DNA of 24,592 nucleotides from SFWF01 sp045537915. Lineage in GTDB: Bacteria > Bacillota > Clostridia > Oscillospirales > Acutalibacteraceae. The stretch is from positions 1 through 24,592 of the forward strand of contig JAZSQK010000017.1 in NCBI GenBank assembly GCA_045537915.1. Direction: 5' to 3'. A program made the position numbers and the translations under genes. Positions 13,400 to 21,794 of the stretch are shown here, piece after piece (position 1 is the first letter of the stretch; every line of letters begins with the position of its first letter). The notes under the pieces are model-generated. The model saw only the letters and a list, made by a program, of their open reading frames with translations, was not told the DNA's origin and did not search any database.

Positions 13400-15829
13400 A
13401 TGAAAGGAATGTTCGGCGCCATGCTTATCGGCCTGGCAATCTTCGTCGCCATTCTCGGCGGCTATCTGCTCAATGCGGAGAAAGTGACCACGTGCGAGAC
13501 GGAATGGGAGTACGTCACGGACGTTTCGGGCGCCTTCCAGGGCGACAGGTCCGACCTTGACGTTCCCTACAACCCGCCCGCGAACGTGACCGGGTGGAGC
13601 GCCGTCGACGACCCCGACGGGAACGGCGGATGGATAAGCGGCGTCCACTTCGATATGGTCGCCAGCACTAACGCCTATCCTATATTCACGGAGGTCAAGC
13701 AGTACGCGCAGCTCTACGCCGACGTCTCCGCGGACTCCCACGACGGCGGCAGGACGCCCGGATACACCGTGACGTCCTCGCTGACCCTCGAAGGCGACAT
13801 GCCGGACGGGTTCGGGGTCAGGAACGGGGAGGCGATCACCTTGTTCAAGGCCGGCGAGTACTCCTATTACGGGGCCTTCGCGGTTCCGCTGTCGGCGGTC
13901 CTCGAAGCATGCCATGCGGAGGACTACGGCGCAATCAACGTGTCCATGACCTCGGCCGGCGCGCTTCCGTGCGTCGCCGTGGTCAGCAAGGAGTTCGTGA
14001 TCGGCCCGTGGAACGATGGCGGCCATCACGTGTCCAACGGGGTCATAGCGACGTTCACCGCGTCGTCGTGGTCGCCCTCCGCGAAGGCTTACCCGCAGGA
14101 GGGAGCGGTCTCCATCGCCGGCGTGCGGGCCAAGATCGCCGACGCATACGTCGTGTTCGGCCAGGCGCAGTACAGCGGCGCCGGCACATACGACGATTCC
14201 GTCACCGTGTCCCTGCTGGCGGAGCCCACGGTCCTCCCCGGCTACATGGACCCCGCCAAGGGCGTCCAGCCCTACCAGGGGACCTACACCACGTCCGACA
14301 TACAGGTGACCGACAACGCCGGCTCAAGGTCTCCGACGCTGAGCCTGGCCTTCTCCAACCGCTACGGGGATCATGTCGCCGAGACGGTGGCGAGGGGCGA
14401 CGTCCACTTCACGATCGCGCAGACCGACGTCCCGGCCTTCTCTTTCGAGTTCGTAGCCGGAACCAACGGGGTCGCCAGGCTCCAGACCACCGTGGGCGAG
14501 ACCACCATGACCGCCAACGGCACCTCCGGCGCCCTGACGCTGCTGATGCTCCCCCAGGGAGGGGGGGCGTTCTCGCTGTCAGTCGGGGAGGACGCGATGG
14601 GGACCTTCCTGGTGCCCGACCTCGACATATCCTCCATCACCGTATCCTCCATGTCCTACGGGAACGTCGGCACGCTCGACGCCGTGGCGACCAAGGACAG
14701 CGGCGACGCGCTGACGCACTCCGGCTTCGGGACCTGGACGGCGGACCTCTCATACCGCACGACCGCGGGGACGGAGACCTCAGTCCAGTTCGACCGCGCG
14801 TACTGGCGCAACGGCTACGAGAACTCGTCCGTCTCTATGGCCTTCGTCGCCGGGGAGGACGAGAGCAGGACGGCGAACCTGACCATCCGCGGTCCGGGAG
14901 GCGCGGGCCCGTCGACCTATTGGATCGTCCACGACTCGGACGGCTGGAGGGTCAGGACAACCTTCGACGCGGACGGCATAGGATGGCACGAGATCGGGCT
15001 GTGGCCGGCCATAATGGTCGAGTTCAGGCCCACGGGCGCATCCGTCTACCCGGTGACAGACTTCAAGACGTTCATCGACTTCTCGACGATAGACGCGCCG
15101 ACGGCCATCCGCGCCAGCGTCCAGGGCCCGCAGGCGGTCATTGAGTCCATCGTGGCCTACTCCACCGGGGACGACATGCGGATGGGGGTGACCGGCACCG
15201 TCACGCACATCGCGGAGGGCGGCCTATACCTCCAGAACGGCGTCTTCACGCTCAGGGACTCCTTCCCGTCCGCGGACGCGGTGTCCGTCACCATAGGGAG
15301 CACGGCGCACCTCGGCTCCTCGATCACCTTCTCCGGCAACGGCTCCAGCGTCACGCTCCCCGTGAACGCCGACCGCACCGTGACGATCGGCGGGACGGCC
15401 TACCCGCTGAACGGCCTGACGTTCAGATGGTACTCCCCCGACGGGCCCTCCGCCTCGATAGGCGGCCAGACCTACTCGCCGGGAGTCTACCACCGCGGCC
15501 AGCTCTACGCCGCCGGGACGATTTGGGCGGAGGCCAAGGGCGGCCAGATGGTCCCCGTTCTGGAGGACGCCGGCGACTGGACGATGGCGCTGGACGGCGT
15601 GTGGGCGCCCGCCGTCAACATGTACGACGGCCACAACGTCGCCGCCGAGAGGACGGAGCTGGCGGACTGGACGCACGGGATATTCAGGTGGGACGCCAAC
15701 ACCTTCCTGATCGTCATGATGGGCGTGGTGGTCCTCGGCGGGGTCGTCGGGGCCTACCTGAAGATTTGCACGGCGGCGGACTGGATCGTGATAGGCGCGG
15801 CCGTCGCAATAATGTGGCTGATACTATGA
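13400..15829 (+). CDS. Large membrane-anchored virion/spike-like protein (809 aa)
   Basis: Ribosome binding site GGCGGAGGA before ATG. N-terminal hydrophobic helix (MLIGLAIFVAILGGYLL), about 740 residues of beta-rich, Thr/Ser/Gly-rich ectodomain, and two C-terminal helices (LIVMMGVVVLGGVVGAYL and DWIVIGAAVAIMWLIL). No enzymatic motif seen. The architecture suits a surface spike or envelope glycoprotein. Not one CGA among 809 codons. TGA overlaps the next ATG. Function inferred only from topology and position behind the capsid-like genes. Confidence 0.88.
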   Translation: MKGMFGAMLIGLAIFVAILGGYLLNAEKVTTCETEWEYVTDVSGAFQGDRSDLDVPYNPPANVTGWSAVDDPDGNGGWISGVHFDMVASTNAYPIFTEVKQYAQLYADVSADSHDGGRTPGYTVTSSLTLEGDMPDGFGVRNGEAITLFKAGEYSYYGAFAVPLSAVLEACHAEDYGAINVSMTSAGALPCVAVVSKEFVIGPWNDGGHHVSNGVIATFTASSWSPSAKAYPQEGAVSIAGVRAKIADAYVVFGQAQYSGAGTYDDSVTVSLLAEPTVLPGYMDPAKGVQPYQGTYTTSDIQVTDNAGSRSPTLSLAFSNRYGDHVAETVARGDVHFTIAQTDVPAFSFEFVAGTNGVARLQTTVGETTMTANGTSGALTLLMLPQGGGAFSLSVGEDAMGTFLVPDLDISSITVSSMSYGNVGTLDAVATKDSGDALTHSGFGTWTADLSYRTTAGTETSVQFDRAYWRNGYENSSVSMAFVAGEDESRTANLTIRGPGGAGPSTYWIVHDSDGWRVRTTFDADGIGWHEIGLWPAIMVEFRPTGASVYPVTDFKTFIDFSTIDAPTAIRASVQGPQAVIESIVAYSTGDDMRMGVTGTVTHIAEGGLYLQNGVFTLRDSFPSADAVSVTIGSTAHLGSSITFSGNGSSVTLPVNADRTVTIGGTAYPLNGLTFRWYSPDGPSASIGGQTYSPGVYHRGQLYAAGTIWAEAKGGQMVPVLEDAGDWTMALDGVWAPAVNMYDGHNVAAERTELADWTHGIFRWDANTFLIVMMGVVVLGGVVGAYLKICTAADWIVIGAAVAIMWLIL

Positions 15830-16095
15830 TCTCGCTATCGGAATTCACGGACATACTGGCAGGATCGCTTTTCGACGGCGACACCAACGTCGCCGGGATA
15901 ATCATCTTCACGATGGTCCTGGCCGTCGTATTCATGCTGATGAAGCGCAACACCTTCGCCTCGCTCCTGATCGCCATACCCGTCGCGTTCGTCTTCTCGC
16001 TCATGGGGGTCCTGTCCGCGGACATGGCCGTGATCCTTATCGTGATATGCGTGCTGGGGCTCGCGACGGTCTCCAAGAAGGCGCTGGGTGACTGA
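15826..16095 (+). CDS. Small multi-helix membrane protein (89 aa)
   Basis: ATG overlaps the spike TGA (ATGA). Hydrophobic helices GIIIFTMVLAVVFMLM, LLIAIPVAFVFSLMGVL and MAVILIVICVLGLATV. Ends in KKALGD. Resembles a small virion membrane or matrix protein. The next gene starts inside its stop region (GTGACTGA). Confidence 0.8.
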   Translation: MISLSEFTDILAGSLFDGDTNVAGIIIFTMVLAVVFMLMKRNTFASLLIAIPVAFVFSLMGVLSADMAVILIVICVLGLATVSKKALGD

Positions 16096-17275
16096 CATGG
16101 GGTTCCTCGGCGGATTCAACGACCAGGCGTTCGTCAAGCGCAACATGATTGCCGCGATCATCATCCCCACGCTGATGGTCGGGCTGCTGGCCTTCTTCAT
16201 CCCAGCGGGAGGCGGGGACATGGAGGAGCAGCTGGGCGAGCTCACCGAGGACTACTACAAGTTCACAGGCTCCAACCCGTCCTCCGAGGAGGTGTGGGCC
16301 CTCTCCGGCATATACACGCCATACGGGGTGGACGGCGAGGGCGGGGAGTCGACCTCGTGGGGCACCACCCCCGACGGGTGGGTCTATGGCGCGAGGATTT
16401 ACCGCTACCAGCCCTCGCAGTTCGGGAGCCTCGGCCCCGACGGGAGGGAGGCCTACACGGTGACTTACGACGAGGAGACCGGCCTCTACTACTACACCCA
16501 GGCGGGCGCCGACCTGGACGTCAAGGTGTCCCTGCCGGCCACCGAGGACTCGGAGGCCCAGCGCGGCACCCTCTACACGTCCGTCTCCTTCGACCCGCTC
16601 CACCAGTCGGACGTCTTCTTCACGCCGGGGGACCGCCATACGGTCCAGGACGGCTCGTATTACCCCTTCTCCGGATGGCGCTACGTTTTCCAGCCCCTCC
16701 GCGACTACAAGGCGAGCAACGACCTCAACGTGGACCGCACCACCACGTCCCTGTCCGTCGTCTGGTACGACTACTACGGAGACTCCGGCCTTTCCGGGCA
16801 GCTCATGCTCTCCGGGTCAGACAGCGGGGTCTCCTACATCACGGCGGAGGAGATCGTGGCGGCCTTCAACAAGGCTTCATACGCCTCCAAGTTCCAGATG
16901 GTCTTCAACGGCCTGGATTTGAACATATACATAAAGATCAACCCCTACGCCATAACCTTCGGCGGATACTCCGTGGAGGAGTGCTACCGCGAGGGCTTCT
17001 GGTCGATCCTGGTCACGTCCCCGTCCGTCACCGACGGCCAGGGCGGGTTCGTGATGGACGCCTTCTCGCCTGACCGCATCTTCGACATAATAGTTAAGCT
17101 GCTGACATTCGACGTGGGGAACTACGGCCTCTCCGGGATGGCGGCGACGCTGTGCTCCTTCGTGTTCGTCGTGCCCTTCTACACCACCCTCATAGCCATC
17201 GGGCTCAACAACTATCCCGTGCTGATACTGGCAGGCATACTGGCGGCGATACAGGGGGCGCTGTCGTTCTTCCGA
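16088..17275 (+). CDS. Membrane-anchored ectodomain protein ending at CGA (395 aa)
   Basis: GTG 16088 overlaps the previous TGA; ATG 16097 is an alternative. N-terminal helix MIAAIIIPTLMVGLLAFFIP, an ectodomain of about 300 residues rich in Tyr and Asp, then C-terminal helices (MAATLCSFVFVVPFYTTLIA, PVLILAGILAAIQGALSFF). CGA at 17273-17275 directly follows the last helix, and a second CGA follows two codons later. Read as arginine, the frame adds RWRWTTEG and reaches a TAG in the hairpin module. Probably a second virion surface protein. Confidence 0.82.
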
Positions 17276-17278
17276 TGG

Positions 17279-17332
17279 CGATGGACCACCGAGGGATAGA
17301 CGGGGATTGCCTATCCCTAAATCCCTTTTAAA
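17279..17332 (+). promoter_or_regulatory. 3'-end/promoter module, copy 2
   Basis: CGATGGACCACC, then hairpin AGGGATAG (17292-17299), an 11-base loop, CTATCCCT (17311-17318), then AAATCCC and TTTTAAA (17326-17332). Compared with copy 3, one base pair is changed on both arms (G-C to A-T), preserving the stem. The hairpin plus T-rich stretch can end the upstream transcript, and TTTTAAA can start the next. Confidence 0.75.
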
Positions 17333-17346
17333 GCGTCCTTCCCGCC

Positions 17347-19155
17347 ATGATAGACGTCGTGTTGGGCGTGATCCCCCTCGTGCTGGTCGTCGCCTTCCTC
17401 CTCCTCATATTCCGCTCGATGGACGGGCCCGGAAGCATGGTCGACCGCATGAAGCAGTCCGTCGGGGGCACCGCCATGCTGCTGGTGGCGCTCCTCGTGG
17501 TCTTCGCCTTCATCGGAGGCGGAGGGGACGGGCCGCAGCCGCCCGACCCCCCGGAGCCGGGGGAGTCCTATGACGTCCACTTCTATGTAGCAAGCGACAG
17601 CACGGGCTACGGCACCGTGAGCATTTCCTCCCTCCGGGAAGTCCCGGAGGGCACGGCGGTCACCGTCGCGCAGACGATCTCCGTCGGAGGGATGGGGCAA
17701 TGCGCCGCGGTCCCGTCGGCCTCCACGTCCGAGTACACATACGCCTTCTCGCACTGGACCGGGGCCGACGACGCCAGCACGCCGGCCCCGACGAGCATAG
17801 ACGCGGACACGGCCTACTACGCCCACTTCACCAGGACCGAGGTCCCGCCGGAGACCGTGCTCCACGACGTCGCCTTCTACGTCGCGTCAGACAGCGTAGG
17901 CTACGGGACCGTGAGCGTCCAGACCATACAGGACGTGCCGGAGGGCACCGCCGTCACCGTCGCGCAGACGATCTCCGTCGGAGGGATGGGGCAGTGCGCG
18001 GCAGCTCCCGCGGCGGACACGGCGCAGTACGCCTACGCCTTCTCTCACTGGACGGGCGCGGACGACGCCAGCACGCCGGCCGCCACCAGCATCGACGCGG
18101 ACACCGCCTACTACGCCCACTTCACCAGGACCGAGAGGACCTACACGGCCTATTTCCACGTGGCGACCGACAGCCAGGGGTACGGGACCGTGAGCGTCCA
18201 GTCCGTCCAGGGCGTCCCCTACGGGACCTCCGTTACGATAGGGCAGACCATAGCGGTCGGAGCCGTAGGGCAGTGCGCCGCGGTCCCGGCTACGAGCACG
18301 AGCCAGTATGAATACAGCTTCAGCGGATGGACCGGGGCCGACGACTCAAGCACCCAGGCGCCGACGACGATCACCGGGGACGTCCACTTCTACGCCCACT
18401 TCACGAGGACGGAGTTAACGCCGACGCCGATGGACCCCAGCCTGTTCACGTTCAGGACGGGTACGTCAGACATCTACGTGACCGGATGGGCCGGGACGCC
18501 TCCCGCATCAGGCTACTGGTTGTACCTGCCATTGACCGACCAAAACGGAAATCAGGTGACCGTTGCCGGGCCATACTCGTCAGATGGAAGCACCGTGTCG
18601 CCCTTCATCGGAGTCAAGGAACTCTACGGCGGCGGAAGCCTTCAATCAATAGCAGGGAGGGCGTTTAGAAATGCAACCGTTCTGGAGACGGTTTACCTCC
18701 CGACAGTGACAAAAATCGGCCCCTCGTCGTTCGATGGATGCACGGCAATAAAGAGCGTGACCTTCGGACCCCTTACAGACGTTAACAACACGTCAGGAAG
18801 CGGGTCTTTCAAGAGTTGGACCTTCTACGACACCGACGGGACCACCGTCCTGACCAAGACCGCCGCGAACCTGAAGAACTCGACCTTCCAGGGCACCGCG
18901 TCCGCGCTGATCAAGGTCGCCGCGGGAGCCAAAACCCTTTCCCCCGAAATGGAGCGGCGCGCCGCCGAGCTCGCGGCGGAGAACGTCCAGAAGGCTTCCA
19001 TGCTGGCCGACCTCGACCCGGAGCTGGCGGAAATGGACTCCACGGACGTGGCGCGCATGACCCTGGAGCAGATACGCGGCCTGACCTCCGAGGACGTGCA
19101 GGCGCTGAAGCGGGCCGTCCGGGAGGCCAGGTCCTCCGCGGGGGAATCGCCCCGA
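17347..19155 (+). CDS. Adhesin-like protein: membrane anchor, three InlB-type repeats, BspA-like LRR (602 aa), ends at CGA CGA
   Basis: Two N-terminal membrane helices (IPLVLVVAFLLLIFRSM; AMLLVALLVVFAFIGGG) are followed by three repeats of about 90 residues, each with FYVASDS-GYGTVS, VTVAQTISVGGMGQCAA, SHWTGADD and YAHFTRTE, like Listeria-Bacteroides repeats. Then comes a BspA-type leucine-rich stretch (SIAGRAFRNATVLETVYLP; IGPSSFDGCTAIKSVTF) and a charged C-terminal helix region. These domains are typical of adhesin-like proteins of gut methanogens and bacteria. Tandem CGA codons at 19153-19158 end the frame. Codons at about 18420-18830 are less G/C-biased, hinting at recent capture. Likely host recognition. 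Confidence 0.85.
17570..18412 (+). repeat. Three tandem coding repeats of about 280-295 bp
   Basis: Units start near 17570, 17863 and 18144, and each ends in GCCCACTTCAC-AGGAC. Units 1 and 2 are nearly identical over the AVTVAQTISVGG region, suggesting recent duplication; unit 3 is more diverged. Such repeats can expand or contract by recombination and change adhesin length. Confidence 0.8.
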
Positions 19156-19209
19156 CGATGGACCACCCAGGGGTAGACGGGGATTGCCTACCCCTAAATC
19201 CCTTTTAAA
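19156..19209 (+). promoter_or_regulatory. 3'-end/promoter module, copy 3
   Basis: CGATGGACCACCC, hairpin AGGGGTAG (19169-19176), an 11-base loop, CTACCCCT (19188-19195), AAATCCC, and TTTTAAA (19203-19209). TATA lies 24 bases before ATG 19230, so the next gene should be leaderless. The hairpin followed by a short T run probably terminates the adhesin transcript. Confidence 0.75.
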
Positions 19210-19229
19210 CGCCTTATCCTCCGATAACC

Positions 19230-20267
19230 ATGATTATCAACGTCAAATCTTTCATGGCGGCGGTGATGGCGGTGGTCCTCATCCTCGCCGTCGTCGTGCC
19301 CATCACGTCCGCCATGGTGGGCGTGGGCGGAGAGAGGGTCTACTCCGACAACATCCTGACCGAAGACGAGTACCGCATGACGCGCTCCACGGCCGCGGCC
19401 GCGCCGCGGATCGCCGCCACCGACATGACCTACGGCACCAACTCCACGCTCGCCGTCGGCGACCAGGAGATAGAAGTGTCCTCCAAGACCCTCGTCATCG
19501 GGGACACGTTCGTCCTGGAGTTCTTCACCAGCAACACCGGGTACCTGCGCTTCTCCGGAACCGACGCCGGCGACACGTTCATCTTCACATCGCACGACAC
19601 CGAGTACGTCACGCTGGAGGACGGTACCTGGACGATCTACACCGTAGACTCCAACTCGAAGACCGCCGGCGACTACGAGTACAGCCTTTCCGACTTCGCC
19701 GACCCCGAATCCAAGGCCGCGCTCCTTGATAGGGTCCCCGCGGCCAACAAGGAGCTGTTCACCGACGCTGAGCTGGAGCAGATGGTGAAGGAAGGCGTTG
19801 ACATTCTCCGCGCCCTCCAGGTCTACAAGACCGGCTCATACTCCTGGCTGATCTACCCCGACGACACCGGCACCCTCTACCACGCCGACTCCTCGGCCGG
19901 CCAGGTCTACGTCGATTCCGGCTCCACGATATACTGCGCCGAGATACACCCCGGCAACGGCGGCATCTTCTCCCTTCAGGGCACCCTGAGCAGCATGAGC
20001 GTCCTCTACGGTTACAGCGACATCCACGACATAGAGGCCAACGTCACCGAGACCGCCTATTCCAACCTCCTGGAGAGCATCACCTACATCAACGGGTCCC
20101 ACGAGTACGACATAGACTACTACATCGTGCCTCTGAAGTACACGTCCGGCATGGACTCCGGCATGACCGGGGCCCTGGTCAGCCTGATCCCCGTGGTCCT
20201 GATCGTCGGGCTGATAATCAGCGTCGTCTCCTACTGGTTCCTGAGGCGCGGCGAGGTGGACCTCTGA
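19230..20267 (+). CDS. Capsid-hairpin-like membrane protein with inserted ectodomain (345 aa)
   Basis: N-terminal helix AAVMAVVLILAVVVPITSAM matches the first helix of the 72-aa capsid-like protein, including the P-I-x-S-M ending. The C-terminal helix SLIPVVLIVGLIISVVSYW matches its second helix (IIPVLLAVAIILGVVY), followed by basic RR. Between them lies an ectodomain of about 280 residues, beta-rich and acidic. Leaderless promoter from module copy 3. Ends in TGA before a hairpin. Probably a structural paralogue displaying a surface domain. Confidence 0.85.
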   Translation: MIINVKSFMAAVMAVVLILAVVVPITSAMVGVGGERVYSDNILTEDEYRMTRSTAAAAPRIAATDMTYGTNSTLAVGDQEIEVSSKTLVIGDTFVLEFFTSNTGYLRFSGTDAGDTFIFTSHDTEYVTLEDGTWTIYTVDSNSKTAGDYEYSLSDFADPESKAALLDRVPAANKELFTDAELEQMVKEGVDILRALQVYKTGSYSWLIYPDDTGTLYHADSSAGQVYVDSGSTIYCAEIHPGNGGIFSLQGTLSSMSVLYGYSDIHDIEANVTETAYSNLLESITYINGSHEYDIDYYIVPLKYTSGMDSGMTGALVSLIPVVLIVGLIISVVSYWFLRRGEVDL

Positions 20268-20274
20268 AACCCCT

Positions 20275-20293
20275 GCCCCCGCATGCCGGGGGC
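20275..20293 (+). terminator. GC-rich hairpin between two capsid-hairpin-like genes
   Basis: GCCCCC, loop GCATGCC, GGGGGC. Similar in place and strength to the hairpin at 13349. Likely a partial terminator or mRNA 3' stabiliser; GGAGG for the next gene follows. Confidence 0.55.
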
Positions 20294-20311
20294 CGCAACG
20301 GAGGCTGTAAG

Positions 20312-21538
20312 ATGGACTCCACAGGGAAGCTGGCGCCCGGAATCGCCGGCATCACCGTCTGCATGATCCTCGTCGTGGCCGTCGCGCTGCCCGTGATGGG
20401 CGCCATGATCGGCCTGGTGGACCAGGGGGAGCTCGGCCCCGGCGAGGTCACGGAGTCGGGGGCAAACGCCTTCGACTCCTCCCTCCCGACGTTCAACTAC
20501 GTCGCGCCACCGGCCAGGTCCACTACATACGGATGGGCGATAGTCAAAACCGCTTCCGGATTCGATGTGAGGTACGGGACGTCCGGAGGCGCGTCGGGGT
20601 CGTCATCCGTGGACTCCTACACGATGATAATCCCCGGAATTGCGGCATCGGAGTCCGGGCGCGTAACCGCATCCTCCGACACCGTGGTCATCGAGCTGGG
20701 GAGCATCCTGCATACCTACGCCCTCGATGTCGGAAGCAGCGTGAACATCGGGTTCCAGTACGCCGAGCCATTCTCCGCCTATGTCGTCACCGTGGACGCA
20801 ACGGTGGTGGACTCCGGCGGCACCCACATCTACCCGTACCAGTTCGACGACGTGCCCTTCGTGTTCGCGCAGCACGTGGACGGCATGCCGGCGGCCACCC
20901 ACGGCTACGTGTCCGGCGCCCCGTCCGCGGTGATCGGCGACGGGATCGCGGACTCCAAGGCGTTCAAGCTGGACGTGGCCACGGGCAACTCCAAGATGGC
21001 CATAGACATGACCGACGCCATCGGACTGGACCAGCGCATGTTCCTTCTCGACAACGGAATGATACTCGACCTGGACGACAGGGAGGAGCCGGTGAAGGCG
21101 TCCTCCAGGGCGGACATAGGGGGCCCCGTGCTGAAGACCTCCAGGGCCGCGTCGTACACGGCGATAATGGTCCAGCAGTCGGGCGTGACCGACCTGGGCG
21201 CGGCCTCGGACGTGACGGCGCAGTACGCCGTGACCTGGGGCGAGTACCAGGCGCCTAACGACCTGGAGGCCCCGCTGCTGGAGTCCGTCAGCAAAGGCGG
21301 CTCGTCCCTCACGGGATGGTACGTGCCTATCGGATGGACCTACACCGGCCAGGGGACCGTCCTGAAGGAGTCCACGATCTACACCGTGGTCTCCATCCTC
21401 CCCGCCATACTCGTGGTCGCGCTGTTCATCCTCGTCGCCCGGTGGGCGATGGCGGAGAAGGGCGACGCCGAGACGGGGGCCTTCCTCGGACGCGACAGGC
21501 CATCGCGCCACTACGACGGCTGGAGGGACAGGAGATGA
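20312..21538 (+). CDS. Capsid-hairpin-like membrane protein with inserted ectodomain (408 aa)
   Basis: Ribosome binding site GGAGGC before ATG. First helix GITVCMILVVAVALPVMGAM has the same PxxGxM signature as the 72-aa protein; the second helix ILPAILVVALFILVARWAM corresponds to its IIPV helix. About 320 residues of ectodomain lie between. Ends in a basic tail and a TGA overlapping the next ATG. Paralogous in design to the gene at 19230, with little similarity in the ectodomains. Confidence 0.85.
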   Translation: MDSTGKLAPGIAGITVCMILVVAVALPVMGAMIGLVDQGELGPGEVTESGANAFDSSLPTFNYVAPPARSTTYGWAIVKTASGFDVRYGTSGGASGSSSVDSYTMIIPGIAASESGRVTASSDTVVIELGSILHTYALDVGSSVNIGFQYAEPFSAYVVTVDATVVDSGGTHIYPYQFDDVPFVFAQHVDGMPAATHGYVSGAPSAVIGDGIADSKAFKLDVATGNSKMAIDMTDAIGLDQRMFLLDNGMILDLDDREEPVKASSRADIGGPVLKTSRAASYTAIMVQQSGVTDLGAASDVTAQYAVTWGEYQAPNDLEAPLLESVSKGGSSLTGWYVPIGWTYTGQGTVLKESTIYTVVSILPAILVVALFILVARWAMAEKGDAETGAFLGRDRPSRHYDGWRDRR

Positions 21539-21792
21539 ACCCTAAGCGGAGGAATGAGGGCATGACAGCGAGAAAGAAGGCAGCGACGACGAGGAGGACC
21601 GCGACGAGGCCCTACCTCGTCATATCGAGGAAGGGGAGGGGGTCCTGGAAGGACGTCGGCTGGTACTCCACGTGGAGGGACGCCGAGGCCGCCGCTAAGA
21701 AGGCTTCAGTCGGAGGCGTCGCGCTGGCCAAGGGCCGTCGCGGGAGGACGGAGAAGAAAGCAGAGTTCGAGAACGGATACAAGGTGGTTTGA
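21535..21792 (+). CDS. Small basic protein, possible virion nucleoprotein (85 aa)
   Basis: ATG 21535 overlaps the previous TGA. Basic N-terminus (NPKRRNEGMTARKKAATTRR), then a short domain with WKDVGWYSTWRDAEAAAKKA. Net charge is strongly positive with no membrane helix. The position after structural genes suggests a DNA-compacting virion protein, similar in role to VP2 of fuselloviruses; inference only. Confidence 0.78.
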   Translation: MNPKRRNEGMTARKKAATTRRTATRPYLVISRKGRGSWKDVGWYSTWRDAEAAAKKASVGGVALAKGRRGRTEKKAEFENGYKVV

Positions 21793-21794
21793 AA

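Noticed and set aside
14371..15676. Antisense open frames opposite the 809-residue protein
   Set aside because: G/C-rich third positions of the sense gene open the antisense frames; no promoters or ribosome binding sites, and low-complexity products.
17570..18412. CRISPR array or transposon repeats
   Set aside because: The repeats are coding, in frame and about 280-295 bp long, so they are protein-domain repeats. No CRISPR array or transposase was seen anywhere in the window.
17273..19201. A shared C-terminal tail (RWTTQG-TAG-TGIAYP) on three proteins
   Set aside because: It would require CGA and TAG both to be sense and would put the same tail on unrelated proteins. The shared DNA is explained by the hairpin module.
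17275..19208. Conserved 16-residue micropeptides (MD-H-G-DGDCL-LNPF) in the hairpin modules
   Set aside because: Copy 1 lacks the ATG and ends differently, copy 2 contains CGA, and the covariation fits a structured nucleic acid better than a peptide.
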